Below are positions 1-9,911 of a stretch of 64,000 nucleotides of DNA, one piece after another; the first letter of the stretch is position 1; each line of letters opens with the position of its first letter. The notes under the pieces are model-generated. The model worked only from the letters and a program-made list of their open reading frames with translations. It was not told where the DNA came from and ran no database searches. The position numbers were made by a program, and so were the translations under genes. The DNA lies in the NCBI RefSeq assembly GCF_002117915.1, contig NZ_BDJB01000007.1:1-64000 (forward strand). The letters run 5' to 3'. Source of the DNA: Sphingomonas sp. TZW2008 (GTDB lineage: Bacteria; Pseudomonadota; Alphaproteobacteria; Sphingomonadales; Sphingomonadaceae).

Positions 1-328
1 CGGGGTCTCCTCGCGAAGCCTGAATCAGATCGCGACACTCACATCAATGGGTCCTGACCCTAGACAGTGACCTGCACTTACGCAAGCTCTGCGCAGCAAG
101 GTGCACAAGACGGCGTTGCGGGAGCTTGCCGAGAGATCGAGCGGTTCCACCGGCTGGACCACCCTCATGCAACCGTGGCATTCGCGATCAACATCGGCTT
201 GCAGCCAAACTGGCGCCGTCCCCAGTCTAAAGGCCGCGCTGGCAACAATATAGTTCGGGCAGATCGGGATCGTAAGGTTGTATAGCGCAGACTATAGCGC
301 CCCCTCGCAACGATATAGGAAGAATAGA

Positions 329-766
329 ATGGTTGCGATCCGATTGTCGAATAACGCCGACGGTGATCGGATTGTCGAGATCTGGCGTGACGCCGTTGAC
401 GCCACACACGACTTCTTGACGCCGAATGATCGTGCCGCGCTCGACGAGCTAGTAAGCGGGTTTCTGCCGAACGCTCCGTCTTGGTTAGCCGTTGATGATG
501 ACGATCGTCCGATTGCCTTCATGCTGGTCGAGGATAACCACATGGAAGCTCTCTTTGTGGATCCAACCGTTCGCGGAACCGGCATCGGCGCCGCTCTTGT
601 TCGACACGGGGTCGCTCTACATCCACGCATGACGACGGACGTGAACGAGCAGAACGGGCAGGCGATCGGCTTCTACGAACGGATGGGCTTTCGTCGCGTT
701 GGTCGGTCAGATCTCGATGGTCAGGGCCGACCCTACCCCCTGATCCATTTAGCTTACAGCGCTTAG
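329..766 (+). CDS. GNAT acetyltransferase, YjaB-like
   Basis: This 145-residue protein is a GNAT-fold N-acetyltransferase that would transfer an acetyl group from acetyl-CoA to an unknown amine. From memory it matches E. coli YjaB along almost its whole length: the VDATHDFL segment near residue 24, the acetyl-CoA loop VRGTGIGAAL at 81-90, then NEQNGQAIGFYERMGF and a C-terminal PYPL. I chose the ATG at 329 because an AGGAAG ribosome site lies just upstream and the YjaB similarity begins there; the frame stays open to 278. It stands alone, with no obvious operon partner. The family is well supported, the substrate is unknown. Confidence 0.85.
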   Translation: MVAIRLSNNADGDRIVEIWRDAVDATHDFLTPNDRAALDELVSGFLPNAPSWLAVDDDDRPIAFMLVEDNHMEALFVDPTVRGTGIGAALVRHGVALHPRMTTDVNEQNGQAIGFYERMGFRRVGRSDLDGQGRPYPLIHLAYSA

Positions 767-890
767 CGGCTGTCGCGCGAGCGAAGCGATCACAGTGAAA
801 TATAGCCTCGGCATTCAAACGTGGTCATAAAGCGGTGTACCGTTAGGAGCCGGAGAAAGCCGACGACATGTCAATGTCCGAGATCAGTGT

Positions 891-1049
891 TTAGTGATCG
901 TGTTCCCGAAGGTCCTTTTGCTTAGCCTGCAACCTCAAGTGATCCTCGCGCCTGGCAAGCTCCTCGTAGCGGCATAGCGGAGATTCCTGCTTACCTCGGG
1001 AGCGCGGTGTAGCGGATGATCTAGTCCTTTCAACTTCGCTCATACTCAT
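891..1049 (-). CDS. Small hypothetical protein
   Basis: A 52-residue, highly charged reading frame with no recognised domain. The start is supported by GGGGAAG directly before ATG-AGT-ATG. The frame stays open further upstream to 1259, but only this start has a ribosome site. The composition (RREDHLRLQAKQ) suggests a short helical, possibly coiled, protein. It is transcribed away from the ferritin-like gene to its right. It could be a chance frame. Confidence 0.35.
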   Translation of the reverse strand: MSMSEVERTRSSATPRSRGKQESPLCRYEELARREDHLRLQAKQKDLREHDH

Positions 1050-1383
1050 TCTTCCCCGTCTTTTTTGTCTTGGTACATGGCTGGCGAATGCCAGAAGCAC
1101 CCCGAGACGCGCGATGTTCCCGATAATCCACCGAACCCGGGCATGTTGTTTTGGTAGCAACCGTGGCTCATTCAACGGGTATAAGTACCTCCGTCGCCGT
1201 ACCAATCTGCTAGCCGCCCGCAGCGAACAGATGCCGGTCGTCTTCAAGGTTTGATCCAATGCGTTGATGTCAATCAGCCATATTCCGATGAGCCGGATGC
1301 GTTCCGCCGCGTTCTGTCATTGTGCAGGGGCAGGCACGCGACTGCGTGCTGATACCGCTTTTTTGACATCAGGGAGTTGGTTC

Positions 1384-1884
1384 ATGGCTACCAAGACACT
1401 TGAAACGCTGTTCCACGACACGTTGAGAGACATCTACTACGCCGAACGGAAGATCCTTAAGTCATTGCCGAAGATGCAACGTGCAGCACAGTCGGATGAG
1501 CTGAAGGCTGCGTTTCAGAAGCACAAGGAGCAAACCGAAGGACAGATCGAGCGCCTACAGCAGGTATTCGAGATCATCGGCAAGCCGGCACGCGGCAAGA
1601 CCTGCGATGCCATCGAAGGGATCCTCGCCGAGGGCGAGGAGATCATGGACGAGTACAAGGACTCGCCGGCGCTCGATGCGGGCCTGCTCGCTGCCGCCCA
1701 AGCGGTCGAGCATTACGAGATCACGCGCTACGGCACGCTGAAGCGCTGGGCCACCGTGCTTAAGCTTGATGACGCAGCCAAGTTGCTCGACGAAACGCTT
1801 CAGGAAGAAGCGCGAACCGACGAGGACCTTACCGCCATTGCCGATGCCACCGTAAACGCCGAGGCGCTGGAGGGGGCGGAGTAA
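1384..1884 (+). CDS. YciE/YciF family ferritin-like protein (DUF892)
   Basis: A 166-residue all-helical protein of the DUF892 family, ferritin-like four-helix bundles linked in other bacteria to stress responses. The N-terminus (TLETLFHDTLRDIYYAERKILKSLPKM) is the family's usual first helix. Acidic and histidine positions typical of the di-metal site follow, for example EHYEITRYGT near residue 113 and EEARTDEDL near 145. The ATG at 1384 is preceded by AGGGAG and matches family starts; an upstream in-frame extension to 1264 has no homologous content. I looked for an EcfG-type promoter upstream and saw no convincing one. Confidence 0.88.
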   Translation: MATKTLETLFHDTLRDIYYAERKILKSLPKMQRAAQSDELKAAFQKHKEQTEGQIERLQQVFEIIGKPARGKTCDAIEGILAEGEEIMDEYKDSPALDAGLLAAAQAVEHYEITRYGTLKRWATVLKLDDAAKLLDETLQEEARTDEDLTAIADATVNAEALEGAE

Positions 1885-1982
1885 CATACGGCTAGCCTGC
1901 CTATTGAGGCCGGGAGGCTCTGCTTCCCGATTGTATTAGCTGCTGTGCCACTCCTGCGTGGGTGCGCACGGCGGCAATTTAA

Positions 1983-3425
1983 GTGGAGTATCGTGTGCGT
2001 AAAACCAGGCTGCTGACAACTGTGGCACTCATCATCCTCGCAGGATGCAGTGTGCAGGAGCAAGGCGCCAACGAGGCAGCGGTTAACACAAACCAGCCGC
2101 AACGTGCCGCTGTGTGGAGCAGGGAAATTACGGATCAACTCCGTGCCGCCATGGCGAACCGGGCGGCTCACGGACTCGACGGCATGTCGTTTGATCTGAC
2201 CGCGGACGATCCGGCGGCATTGAGCCAGTCCGCACTGACCTTTGCCGCAGCGCTCGCGCGTGGCGCGACCGATCCGGCCAAACTCTACGACGTATATAAC
2301 GTGCCGCGGCCTACTCCTGACTTGAGGACAGGCTTGAAGCGCGCACTAGCAGCAGGCGAAGTTGGAAAGTGGCTCGAGAGCCTCGCCCCCCAGGACGCGA
2401 ATTACAAGCGCTTGTCCAAAGCGTATCTCGATCTACGTCGTCAGCCGGCGGGAGCGAACTCGGCCGTCCCGGAAACCGGTAAGTTGATCAAACCGGGCGC
2501 ATCAGATCCGCGCCTACCGGCCATCGCGCGTCAATTGGTGATCCTTGATTATCTTGATCGTGCGGCAGCTTCGGACACCCGCTACTCGCCCGCGATAGTT
2601 GCGGCCGTGAAGGCGATGCAGGCGGATTACGGGATGGAGGCCGATGGCGTGATCGGTAGCGACGCACTCGCCATCCTCAACATGTCGGATGCCGATCGCG
2701 CCCGAGCCATCGCCATCAACATGGAACGACTTCGCTGGCTCGAACGTGATCCGCCAGCAACGCGGATCGACGTCAATGTAGCCGCTGCCCGCCTTAGCTA
2801 CTGGCGTGATGGCCAATTGGTTGACAGCCGGCGCGTAGTTGTCGGCGAGCCGGACACCGCAACGCCGCAGCTCGGGTCGCCGATCTTCAGGCTGGTAGCG
2901 AACCCGACGTGGACCGTACCGCGGTCGATCCAGGAGAAGGAGATCGCGAGGAAGGGATCGAGATACCTCAGAGCCAACAACATGGTTTGGAAGGACGGCT
3001 GGATCGTGCAGCAGCCGGGCCCAATGAACTCGCTGGGATTCGTCAAGTTCGACATGCAGAACGATCATGCGATCTATCTGCACGACACGCCGGCGAAACC
3101 GCTGTTCGCGATGGTTCAACGGCAGCGCAGCCATGGCTGCGTGAGGGTTGAGGATGCGCTGGGGTTTGCTGAGTTGCTGGCGCGCGACGGCGGTGTGTTA
3201 GACCAATGGGTGCAGGCGCGCGCAACGGGCGAAGAGACCTTCGTTAAGCTTCCGCGACAAATTCCGGTTAGAATGCTTTATCAAACCGTGCTCTTCGACG
3301 AACGAGGCGAACCGATCGTCCGCAATGATCCATACGGATGGAACGATAGGGTGGCAGCGGCTCTTGGCTTCAAAGGCGCCTCATCAGCGCGCGTGAAATC
3401 GGGCGCGCAGGACACGGGTCCGTGA
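1983..3425 (+). CDS. L,D-transpeptidase, YcbB/LdtD-like lipoprotein
   Basis: A 480-residue envelope enzyme that would form or alter 3-3 peptidoglycan cross-links. The N-terminus is a lipoprotein signal ending in the lipobox ILAGC. A peptidoglycan-binding-like repeat follows (VKAMQADYGMEADGVIGSDAL, roughly 207-230), then the YkuD catalytic domain. Catalytic residues are visible: H367, H384 and C386 in SHGCVRV. The length and the inserted region before the YkuD domain resemble LdtD/YcbB rather than the short ErfK type. The GTG start at 1983 gives the signal peptide directly. It is apparently monocistronic. Confidence 0.9.
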   Translation: MEYRVRKTRLLTTVALIILAGCSVQEQGANEAAVNTNQPQRAAVWSREITDQLRAAMANRAAHGLDGMSFDLTADDPAALSQSALTFAAALARGATDPAKLYDVYNVPRPTPDLRTGLKRALAAGEVGKWLESLAPQDANYKRLSKAYLDLRRQPAGANSAVPETGKLIKPGASDPRLPAIARQLVILDYLDRAAASDTRYSPAIVAAVKAMQADYGMEADGVIGSDALAILNMSDADRARAIAINMERLRWLERDPPATRIDVNVAAARLSYWRDGQLVDSRRVVVGEPDTATPQLGSPIFRLVANPTWTVPRSIQEKEIARKGSRYLRANNMVWKDGWIVQQPGPMNSLGFVKFDMQNDHAIYLHDTPAKPLFAMVQRQRSHGCVRVEDALGFAELLARDGGVLDQWVQARATGEETFVKLPRQIPVRMLYQTVLFDERGEPIVRNDPYGWNDRVAAALGFKGASSARVKSGAQDTGP

Positions 3426-3752
3426 TGCGCGGCGATTTAGAGCGCTATTCCGTGTTGGCGCTCAGCCCTCCGGCACCAAATCACAGCGGCTCCCACCTAG
3501 GTATAGTTTCGTTGCCTGGCACTCTCGCGCGTACCGCGGCTGAATAGGCCAACGACCAACTGATGCGTCATATAGTTCGCTGAGGGAAATAACTTCGCAT
3601 CTCCGTAAAGCGGGCACAAAACCTGCTTCCAGCAGGCTTAGCGCTTTGAACTCAGAATTGACGTAGCCTCAACATTCGCTGACTAGCGCTCGAGACGAGG
3701 GCAGAGGAAGCGGCATGGCGGCTTCCATGAGAAACGTCAGGGGCAACAGACG
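3426..3752. other. Intergenic region before ugd
   Basis: There are 327 bases without a supported gene. A short inverted repeat CCTGC/GCAGG lies at 3622-3636 without a T-tract. The region presumably carries the promoter for the UDP-glucose dehydrogenase; I cannot place a specific -35/-10 pair. Confidence 0.5.
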
Positions 3753-4919
3753 ATGAAGATAGCGGTTTTCGGGCTTGGCTATGTCGGCCTGTCGAATGCG
3801 GTGCTGCTAGCGCAGCACAACGAGGTCGCCGCGGTCGACATCACGCCCGAGCGCGTCGAGATGCTCAACGCGCGCCGCTCGCCGATCGTGGACCACGAGC
3901 TCGAGGCGTTCCTCGCGGAAAAGCCGCTCAATCTCACCGCGACACTCGATCCCGCTACCGCGCTCGCCGGCGCCAACTATGTCATCGTCGCGACGCCGAC
4001 CAACTACGACGTCGACACCAACAAGTTCGACACCTCGTCGGTCGAGGCGGTGATCGCCACCGCGATCGCGCACAACCGGACTGCGACAATCGTCGTCAAG
4101 TCGACCATCCCCGTCGGCTTCGTCGACGACGTGCGCGCGCGGCTCGGCACCGATCAGGTGATCTTCAGCCCCGAGTTCCTGCGCGAAGGCCGCGCGCTGC
4201 ACGACAATCTCCACCCCTCGCGCATCATCGTCGGCGAGCGGTCGGAGCGCGCGCGCGTTTTCGCCGACCTGCTGCTCGGCGGCGCGGTGAAGAAGGATGT
4301 CGAGATCCTGTTCACCGACGCGCGCGAGGCGGAGGCGATCAAACTGTTCGCCAACACCTACCTCGCGATGCGTGTCGCCTTCTTCAACGAACTCGACAGC
4401 TACGCGATCGCCGGCGGCATGGATTCGCGCCAGATCATCGACGGCGTCGGCCTCGATCCGCGGATCGGCACGCACTACAACAATCCCAGCTTCGGCTACG
4501 GCGGCTACTGCCTGCCCAAGGACACCAAGCAGCTGCTCGCCAATTATTCGGAGGTGCCGCAGAACCTGATCCGCGCGATCGTCGACGCCAACCGCACGCG
4601 CAAAGACTTCCTCGCCGATCGCATCATCGCGCTGCGCCCGCGCAAGGTCGGCGTGTTCCGTCTTGTGATGAAGGCCGGGTCGGACAATTTCCGCCAGTCG
4701 TCGATCCAGGGGATCATGAAGCGGATCAAGGCGAAGGGGATCGAAGTGGTGATCTTCGAGCCCGCGATGTCCGACGACGAGTTCTTCGGCTCGCGCGTGA
4801 TGCGCGATATCGACGCGTTCAAGCGCGAGGCCGACGTCATCATCGCCAACCGCAACACCGACGAACTCGCCGACGTCGCCGACAAGGTCTTCACCCGCGA
4901 CCTGTTCGGATCGGATTGA
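3753..4919 (+). CDS. ugd: UDP-glucose 6-dehydrogenase
   Basis: This 388-residue enzyme oxidises UDP-glucose to UDP-glucuronate using two NAD+. The Rossmann motif [10 protein letters not shown] starts at residue 7. The catalytic cysteine is C253 in [11 protein letters not shown], and the length matches E. coli-type Ugd (388). It begins [13 protein letters not shown], with an AGGGGCAA ribosome site upstream. The neighbouring convergent gene is a UDP-glucuronate 4-epimerase, so the pair would make UDP-GlcA and then UDP-GalA for the polysaccharide genes to the right. Confidence 0.95.
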   Translation: MKIAVFGLGYVGLSNAVLLAQHNEVAAVDITPERVEMLNARRSPIVDHELEAFLAEKPLNLTATLDPATALAGANYVIVATPTNYDVDTNKFDTSSVEAVIATAIAHNRTATIVVKSTIPVGFVDDVRARLGTDQVIFSPEFLREGRALHDNLHPSRIIVGERSERARVFADLLLGGAVKKDVEILFTDAREAEAIKLFANTYLAMRVAFFNELDSYAIAGGMDSRQIIDGVGLDPRIGTHYNNPSFGYGGYCLPKDTKQLLANYSEVPQNLIRAIVDANRTRKDFLADRIIALRPRKVGVFRLVMKAGSDNFRQSSIQGIMKRIKAKGIEVVIFEPAMSDDEFFGSRVMRDIDAFKREADVIIANRNTDELADVADKVFTRDLFGSD

Positions 4920-4955
4920 GCTGATCTAGCCCAACCTTCTATAACCTAAGCTTCC

Positions 4956-5933
4956 TCAATTCGGTGCGTGGTAGCCGCGAAACCACTCGACGAAGCGCGG
5001 AATGCCTATTTCGATCGGCGTTGTCGGCGCGAAGCCGTGGTCGCGGTGGATGGCGGTGATGTCGGCGTAGGTGGCGGGGACGTCGCCGGGCTGCATCGGT
5101 TCGAGTTGGCGGATCGCCTTCACCCCGATCGCGTCCTCGAGCACGTCGATCATGCGCAGGAGCTGCTCGGGCTTGTTGTTGCCGATGTTGTAGACGCGGT
5201 GCGGCGGAGTGGCGCCGTCGTCGGCGGGGGGCGCATCGGTGACGGCAAGGACGCCCGCGACGATATCGTCGATATAGGTGAAGTCGCGCCGCATGTCGCC
5301 GTTGTTGAAGACGCGGATCGGCTCGCCCTTGAGGATCGCGTCGGTGAACAGCCACAGCGCCATGTCGGGTCGCCCCCACGGGCCGTAGACGGTGAAGAAG
5401 CGCAAGCCCGTCAGCGGCAGGCGGTAGAGGTGGGCGTAGACGTTGCCCATCAGCTCGTCGGCCTTCTTGGTCGCGGCGTAGAGCGAGATCGGCGCGTCGA
5501 CGCGGTCGTCTTCGGCGAACGGCTGCTTGACGTTGCCACCGTAGACCGAGCTCGACGAGGCGTAGCTCATCGACACGAGGCCATCGAGCCGGCGGGCATA
5601 TTCGAGCATGTTGACCTGCCCGACGAGGTTCGACTGAACGTAGGCGTGCGGGTTGGTGATCGAGTAGCGCACACCCGCCTGCGCGGCGAGGTGGACGATG
5701 TGCGTGATCGCGTGCGGCGCGAGCGCGGCGGTCAGCGCCGCATTGTCGGCGATGTCGACGTGCGCGAAGGTGAAGTTCGGGTGCGCCAGCGTCGCGAGGC
5801 GATCGCGCTTCAGCTGCACGGGATAATAGTCGTTGAGATCGTCGATCCCGACGACGCGCTCGCCGCGATCGAGCAGCCGGCGCGCCACCGCCGCCCCGAT
5901 GAACCCGGCCGCACCGGTGACGAGATATACCAT
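4956..5933 (-). CDS. UDP-glucuronate 4-epimerase-type NAD epimerase, copy 1
   Basis: A 325-residue extended short-chain dehydrogenase that would interconvert UDP-glucuronate and UDP-galacturonate. It shows the N-terminal NAD motif TGAAGFIG, a Ser/Tyr/Lys active site (SSSSVYGG, then YAATKK), and the FFTVYGPWGRPDMA signature of the GlcA epimerase group. I take the ATG at 5933; the frame also opens at a GTG eight codons earlier. A second copy at 61437-62414 on the opposite strand differs at only five residues (V2/T, R/H, A/T, T/I and N/H at the C-terminus). This copy is next to ugd, which fits its role. Confidence 0.93.
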   Translation of the reverse strand: MVYLVTGAAGFIGAAVARRLLDRGERVVGIDDLNDYYPVQLKRDRLATLAHPNFTFAHVDIADNAALTAALAPHAITHIVHLAAQAGVRYSITNPHAYVQSNLVGQVNMLEYARRLDGLVSMSYASSSSVYGGNVKQPFAEDDRVDAPISLYAATKKADELMGNVYAHLYRLPLTGLRFFTVYGPWGRPDMALWLFTDAILKGEPIRVFNNGDMRRDFTYIDDIVAGVLAVTDAPPADDGATPPHRVYNIGNNKPEQLLRMIDVLEDAIGVKAIRQLEPMQPGDVPATYADITAIHRDHGFAPTTPIEIGIPRFVEWFRGYHAPN

Positions 5934-6004
5934 AGTGTTATTAATCTCCGCTTGCACAGGAAAGTAACCTAGACTCCGGATATGGTTAGACTGTCAATTG
6001 GCGC

Positions 6005-6959
6005 TTGAGGCAGACCTATTCACCGAGGAACGTTTTTCGGAAAATTAGGATTGGCGCTGATGGAAAGGTGTTGGTGCGACAAGGTTCTGAAGTTCTTCTT
6101 TTCATCGCCGCCGTGCCTCGTTTAAGGATAGGTACTTGTGTCCCCGCAACATGGGGGCCACAATCTTCTGACTTTAGGCCACGATGTGCGGCTTATGTCA
6201 CCGCCCACGTGAAGCCGTAAGTGACGCGCGAGAATTTCGACGCCGCGGAAGCGAAGGCTATCCATGAAGCGGTGACCCGACCGACGATGAGGTTCGTGGG
6301 GGTGAAGAGCTTCGATCAGCAGGCGGAGCTGTTGCTCCACAAAACCTGTGTCTACTGGTGCGACAGCGAACCGCACTGCTCAACGGCTTGCGGACCCCTC
6401 GGAATACGACATCGTCGCCGGTTAAGGACCCGGAGGTGTCGCATCACTGATGAAGCTGCTCCGTGAAGGACAGGACAAGCTGCCAACACATGCGCGATCG
6501 GCGCCGCACCCCATCGGTGCTCAGCTTACCTCCCTATCACGTGAGTTTGACCGCCTGGAGGCACAGATCTGTACCGGGCACAAAGCCGATGATACCAGCC
6601 GCCGGGTCGAAAGGATGCCCCGTAACGATCCGACGCCTGCGTCGGCAATCGCTGCAGCTGTCCCAATGCATCGATGTTCCGCTCGGGACGGCAGTCCGCT
6701 GCATGCTTGGGCTCACGCCGCGTCCCCACAGCTGGGGCGGCAAGGAGGGCGACGGAGATCTCCGCAAGCTGCTCGTTGTATTTGCGACCGCAGTGATGCG
6801 CATGGCGCGCAAGCTGCGGCGCGCCAGCCATGGATCGCGCAACTCCTCGAAGGCAGACCGGCGAAGATCTCGATCATCGCGCTTGCCAACGAGACAGCGC
6901 GCATCGCGTGGGCGGTGATGGCGCGCAAAGAGGTCCACGCGGCGGCTGCCGCCGCTTGA
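6005..6959 (+). pseudogene. Broken IS110-family transposase
   Basis: Fragments of one IS110-type transposase can be read across several frames. The N-terminal part is GADGKVLVRQGSEVLLF near 6050. HVKP is followed by an in-frame stop at 6218-6220, then NFDAAEAKAIHEAVTRPTMR, then VKSFDQQAELLLHKT. After a frame change comes LVRQRTALLNGLR near 6357. The C-terminal half contains ERMPRNDPTPASAIAAAVP, LGLTPRPHSWGGKEG in another frame, and ALANETARIAWAVMARKEV at the end. At least one stop and several frameshifts are needed, so it cannot make a transposase. The family call rests on recall of IS110 sequences. Confidence 0.75.
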
Positions 6960-7299
6960 CCGCTATCCTTGCCGGTCACTGAAGCGAGCGGCATGACGGC
7001 GTAAGGGCAGCTGAGTTAGATGACAGACCGGTCAGACCGGAGATCGAACGAACCCAAAGGAGCAGAGCGCTTCGAGCGCGATGACGTGATTAGGATTCCG
7101 ATCCGCGGACTACATTAGGGCCAGCAGCCACGCGGCGGGGCGCTAACAGGCCGAACAGATGGATGCACCCGACCGTTGCTCATCGCCGCACGAAAGCTCT
7201 TGCACTCTACGGGTCGTCCACACACATGACCCTATGATCAGATCATTGTACAGCTATGCTGGTACAGGGCTGTCACCTTATGATGTCAGCACAAGCGAC
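6960..7299. other. Intergenic stretch between two IS remnants
   Basis: No gene is supported. A perfect 13-base palindrome, CCGGTC-A-GACCGG, occurs at 7028-7040 and might be a remnant of an insertion-sequence end. Short open frames here look like chance. Confidence 0.4.
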
Positions 7300-7407
7300 C
7301 CCGGAGATCACCTGCCGGTTGTCTACCCCCCGCCCAACAAGCTGGTCCTTGGGCAGATGCGGCTCGATCGCCGCCGAAGCTTCATCTGACCACCAGAGAA
7401 ACGCAAT
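7300..7407 (-). pseudogene. N-terminal fragment of an IS5-family transposase
   Basis: Read on the minus strand from about 7407, this gives IAFLWWSDEASAAIEPHLP, then KDQLVGRGVDNRQVISGV. That is the usual N-terminus of IS5-group transposases found in sphingomonads (AAIEPHLPK, then RRVDDRRVISGI). The similarity stops near 7300, followed by a stop, so only about 36 codons remain and the initiation codon is degraded (ATT). Confidence 0.6.
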
Positions 7408-7482
7408 GTCTCAATCTTCTAACCCACGCGCCAGCGAAGCAGGAAAACCATCCTTGCGCAACATACTAACTGGGTTTTAATC

Positions 7483-8766
7483 TTAGATCCGTTCACGTTC
7501 AAACATGTCGGAATTGAATTTTGTTAGGTCAAATCTACGACGCACCTCGGGATAAACCGGATACCCGCCGACCTGTGCTTGATCGTCAATGATTCTACCC
7601 GTGCCGGAGCGCGCTTCGGCGACAATACGCGCATCAACACGGTCACGTGCCCAAGGCCGCGCACCAGCATTCGTCAACACATGCTCGCGCACCTGTACGT
7701 TTGGCAATACGTTGAGGTTGGGTATCAGCAGTGGCGACTCGCACACTAGAGCCACTCCCGCGAGCGGTGGCGCAGCCAGTTGTGCTCCTCCAAGCAGCAG
7801 GTTCTGGTGGAGCAGCACTCTCCAAGTCCCACCGCTGGCACGCAATAGCGCCAAGCGTTTGATGGTCGCGGGTCCAGGCTGTAGGACATTGGCGATTACC
7901 GCGATCAATCCTTCCGGCACCAAGTGACCGCCGACATCTGCGGGTTGCGACGATAGCATCAATGCCTGAGTCCCGGGATTGTGAATCAGGTTGTTCACGA
8001 CTGCTCCGCGTGTGCCACCTCCGAATAGAGGGTTGCGTTGCCGGTTGCTGGCATAAAGGTTTCTTGTAACTAGTACATCACTAACATTGTAATTGAATAG
8101 ACTACCCTTCGAGTGCTCCCCGTGGCCATGAGTCGATTTAGACAACCCTTCGGCGACGATGTTGTTCGAAAATGTGATGTCGCGTGAAGTACCGCCACGC
8201 CACTGGCTCGGCGTGGCGCCAGTGAATCTAGGACCTGATGCAGAAAGGTTTTCGTCTGTTCCCCAGCTTAGAGAACAATGATCGACTATAACGCCCCTCG
8301 CTTTATAAACGTTTATAGCGTCACATTCCCAGCCGCTTCCTTCAACGAAACCAGCACTGCCAGGGCGAATCCGGATGTGGCGGATGACCACATCGTCGCC
8401 TTCAATCACCAGGCCGCCTCGAATTAAGGTAATTCCCGGATCGGGCGCGGTTTGCCCGGCGATGGTGCATAGCGGTTCGTGAATCGTCAGGACTTTGCCG
8501 CCGAGATCAATCACCCCGCCGACCTCAAAAACTATGATGCGCGGCCCCTTAGTCGACACGGCCGCGTGAAGCGAGCCAAGCCCTGTGGGAGCGAGTGTCG
8601 TCACGCGGATGATCTGCCCGCCGCGGCCACCGCTGACGCGCGCCGCCCAACCTTGCGCTCCTTCGAAGGCCAACGGTTTAAGCTCGGCCCGCAAGATCGC
8701 AGGCACGGCGGCAGCCGCCAACCCGATGAGGACCAACCGTCGATCAGGCGGGCGGCAGTCAGCCAT
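7483..8766 (-). CDS. Secreted pectate-lyase-like polysaccharide lyase
   Basis: A 427-residue protein with an N-terminal export signal (RRLVLIGLAAAAVPAIL) followed by a right-handed beta-helix fold of the pectate lyase type. Supporting motifs are AGQTAPDPGITLIRGG, VVIRHIRIRPG near 130, and VDHCSLSWGTDENLS near 155. The many Asn/His-rich turns (FSNNIVAEGLSKS, TRNLYASNRQRNPLFGGG) are typical of the solenoid. It follows a glycosyltransferase on the same strand with a 38-base gap, so the two are probably co-transcribed. A lyase inside a polymer cluster often trims or releases the polymer. Its substrate is not deducible; a uronate-containing polymer fits the nearby ugd and epimerase. Confidence 0.8.
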   Translation of the reverse strand: MADCRPPDRRLVLIGLAAAAVPAILRAELKPLAFEGAQGWAARVSGGRGGQIIRVTTLAPTGLGSLHAAVSTKGPRIIVFEVGGVIDLGGKVLTIHEPLCTIAGQTAPDPGITLIRGGLVIEGDDVVIRHIRIRPGSAGFVEGSGWECDAINVYKARGVIVDHCSLSWGTDENLSASGPRFTGATPSQWRGGTSRDITFSNNIVAEGLSKSTHGHGEHSKGSLFNYNVSDVLVTRNLYASNRQRNPLFGGGTRGAVVNNLIHNPGTQALMLSSQPADVGGHLVPEGLIAVIANVLQPGPATIKRLALLRASGGTWRVLLHQNLLLGGAQLAAPPLAGVALVCESPLLIPNLNVLPNVQVREHVLTNAGARPWARDRVDARIVAEARSGTGRIIDDQAQVGGYPVYPEVRRRFDLTKFNSDMFERERI

Positions 8767-8804
8767 CGATGCACACTCCTGCAGCAGAACCAGCGGTCTG
8801 GGGC

Positions 8805-9911
8805 TCAGCTGGCGCGGCCAACCTCCGGCGCCACGTCACGATAAAGCGCCAATGTACGCGATGCGATATCGGGCCATTGATAATCCTTCATCAGCCCGCT
8901 CCAATCGATCCGCGCTTCCTTGGCACTGTGATCGAGTGCGCGATTCAACGCATCGGCGAGCGACGCTATTTCCCCACACGGTACGTAGCTGCTTTCTGGC
9001 AGGCCGACATTGCGGTTCGCTTCAATCGCGCTCGCCACGATCGGATTGCCATAGGCCATAGCCTCAAGCAACGCGATCGGCAGTCCCTCATGACTGGAAG
9101 GCAGTGCGAACACGCCAGCATGACTAAAGAACTCGGCAAGCGACAAGCCAGTTTGGAATCCGGCCAGCACAACCCGCGGATCAGCAGCGGCGCGTGCGAC
9201 GACAGTTCGGCTATAGTCGCTTTCATGATCCGCCGCGCCTACCAACACCAGCTTGATCTCCGGACGTTCAATCCGGTCGAGCGCATCGATAAGATCAAGC
9301 TGACGCTTTTCGGGAACGATGCGGCCGACGTTTAGGATATAACCTCCTGGACTGAGCCCGAAGCGTTTCAGCACGCCCACGCTAAACACCGGCTGCGCCA
9401 TTTTCACGCCATTAGGTATCCAAACGAACGGCACACCAAAATGAAGCGTCAGCCGCTCGGCTAGCGAGCGCGAGACGATAATCCGCCGCGCCGAAAACTT
9501 TGCGCCGCACCACTCGCCGAACCGCAACATCCGCTTGCCGAGCACGCCCCACTTCTCGCGCTCGTAATCTTCGCCGTGATGAGTCACGACCACGTTCAGC
9601 CCAAGCAGCCGCGCTAGTGGTGCGACAAGCGCCGGCCCGATCGCATGGATGTGAAGGATGCGCGGACGGCGCCACCCCGCTCGAAGCGTCGCCAGAATGG
9701 AGTGGACGATCGCTTCCAACGAGGTAGTGCGCGGCGACCAGACCGGAACGATGCGCGTCGCCACGCCACGGACTTCATGTTCGTTCTGATATGGAGAGCG
9801 GGTGACGATCTCCACCGCAAGGCCCAGCGCGTCGAGCTCGCGCGCCAGATTGTCGACATGCGCCTCCACGCCGCCCTGCCCGGCACCGACGCTGCGCAGC
9901 CCGATCATCAT
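8805..9911 (-). CDS. Glycosyltransferase, GT4-like
   Basis: About 368 residues with the two-domain GT-B layout. The N-terminal donor-independent part holds GAGQGGVEAHVDNLARELD. The C-terminal nucleotide-sugar half has NVGRIVPEKRQLDLIDAL and the EX7E-type segment FALPSSHEGLPIALLEAMAYG. I use the ATG at 9911 (MMIGLRSVG), where homologues normally start; the frame runs up to 10022 but that extension has no domain content. It would transfer a sugar to the growing polymer at the inner membrane. It is followed closely by the lyase-like gene. Confidence 0.87.
   Translation of the reverse strand: MMIGLRSVGAGQGGVEAHVDNLARELDALGLAVEIVTRSPYQNEHEVRGVATRIVPVWSPRTTSLEAIVHSILATLRAGWRRPRILHIHAIGPALVAPLARLLGLNVVVTHHGEDYEREKWGVLGKRMLRFGEWCGAKFSARRIIVSRSLAERLTLHFGVPFVWIPNGVKMAQPVFSVGVLKRFGLSPGGYILNVGRIVPEKRQLDLIDALDRIERPEIKLVLVGAADHESDYSRTVVARAAADPRVVLAGFQTGLSLAEFFSHAGVFALPSSHEGLPIALLEAMAYGNPIVASAIEANRNVGLPESSYVPCGEIASLADALNRALDHSAKEARIDWSGLMKDYQWPDIASRTLALYRDVAPEVGRAS

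Noticed and set aside
67..285. Open frame of 72 codons at the window start
   Set aside because: No domain content, no ribosome site, and it overlaps other chance frames; treated as non-coding.
1100..1140. EcfG-type (general stress) promoter before the small minus-strand gene
   Set aside because: GGAAC is present but the downstream -10 hexamer at 17 bases reads GCTT rather than CGTT.
4968..5972. 334-codon frame opposite the first epimerase copy
   Set aside because: Antisense shadow; the same shadow appears opposite the second copy.
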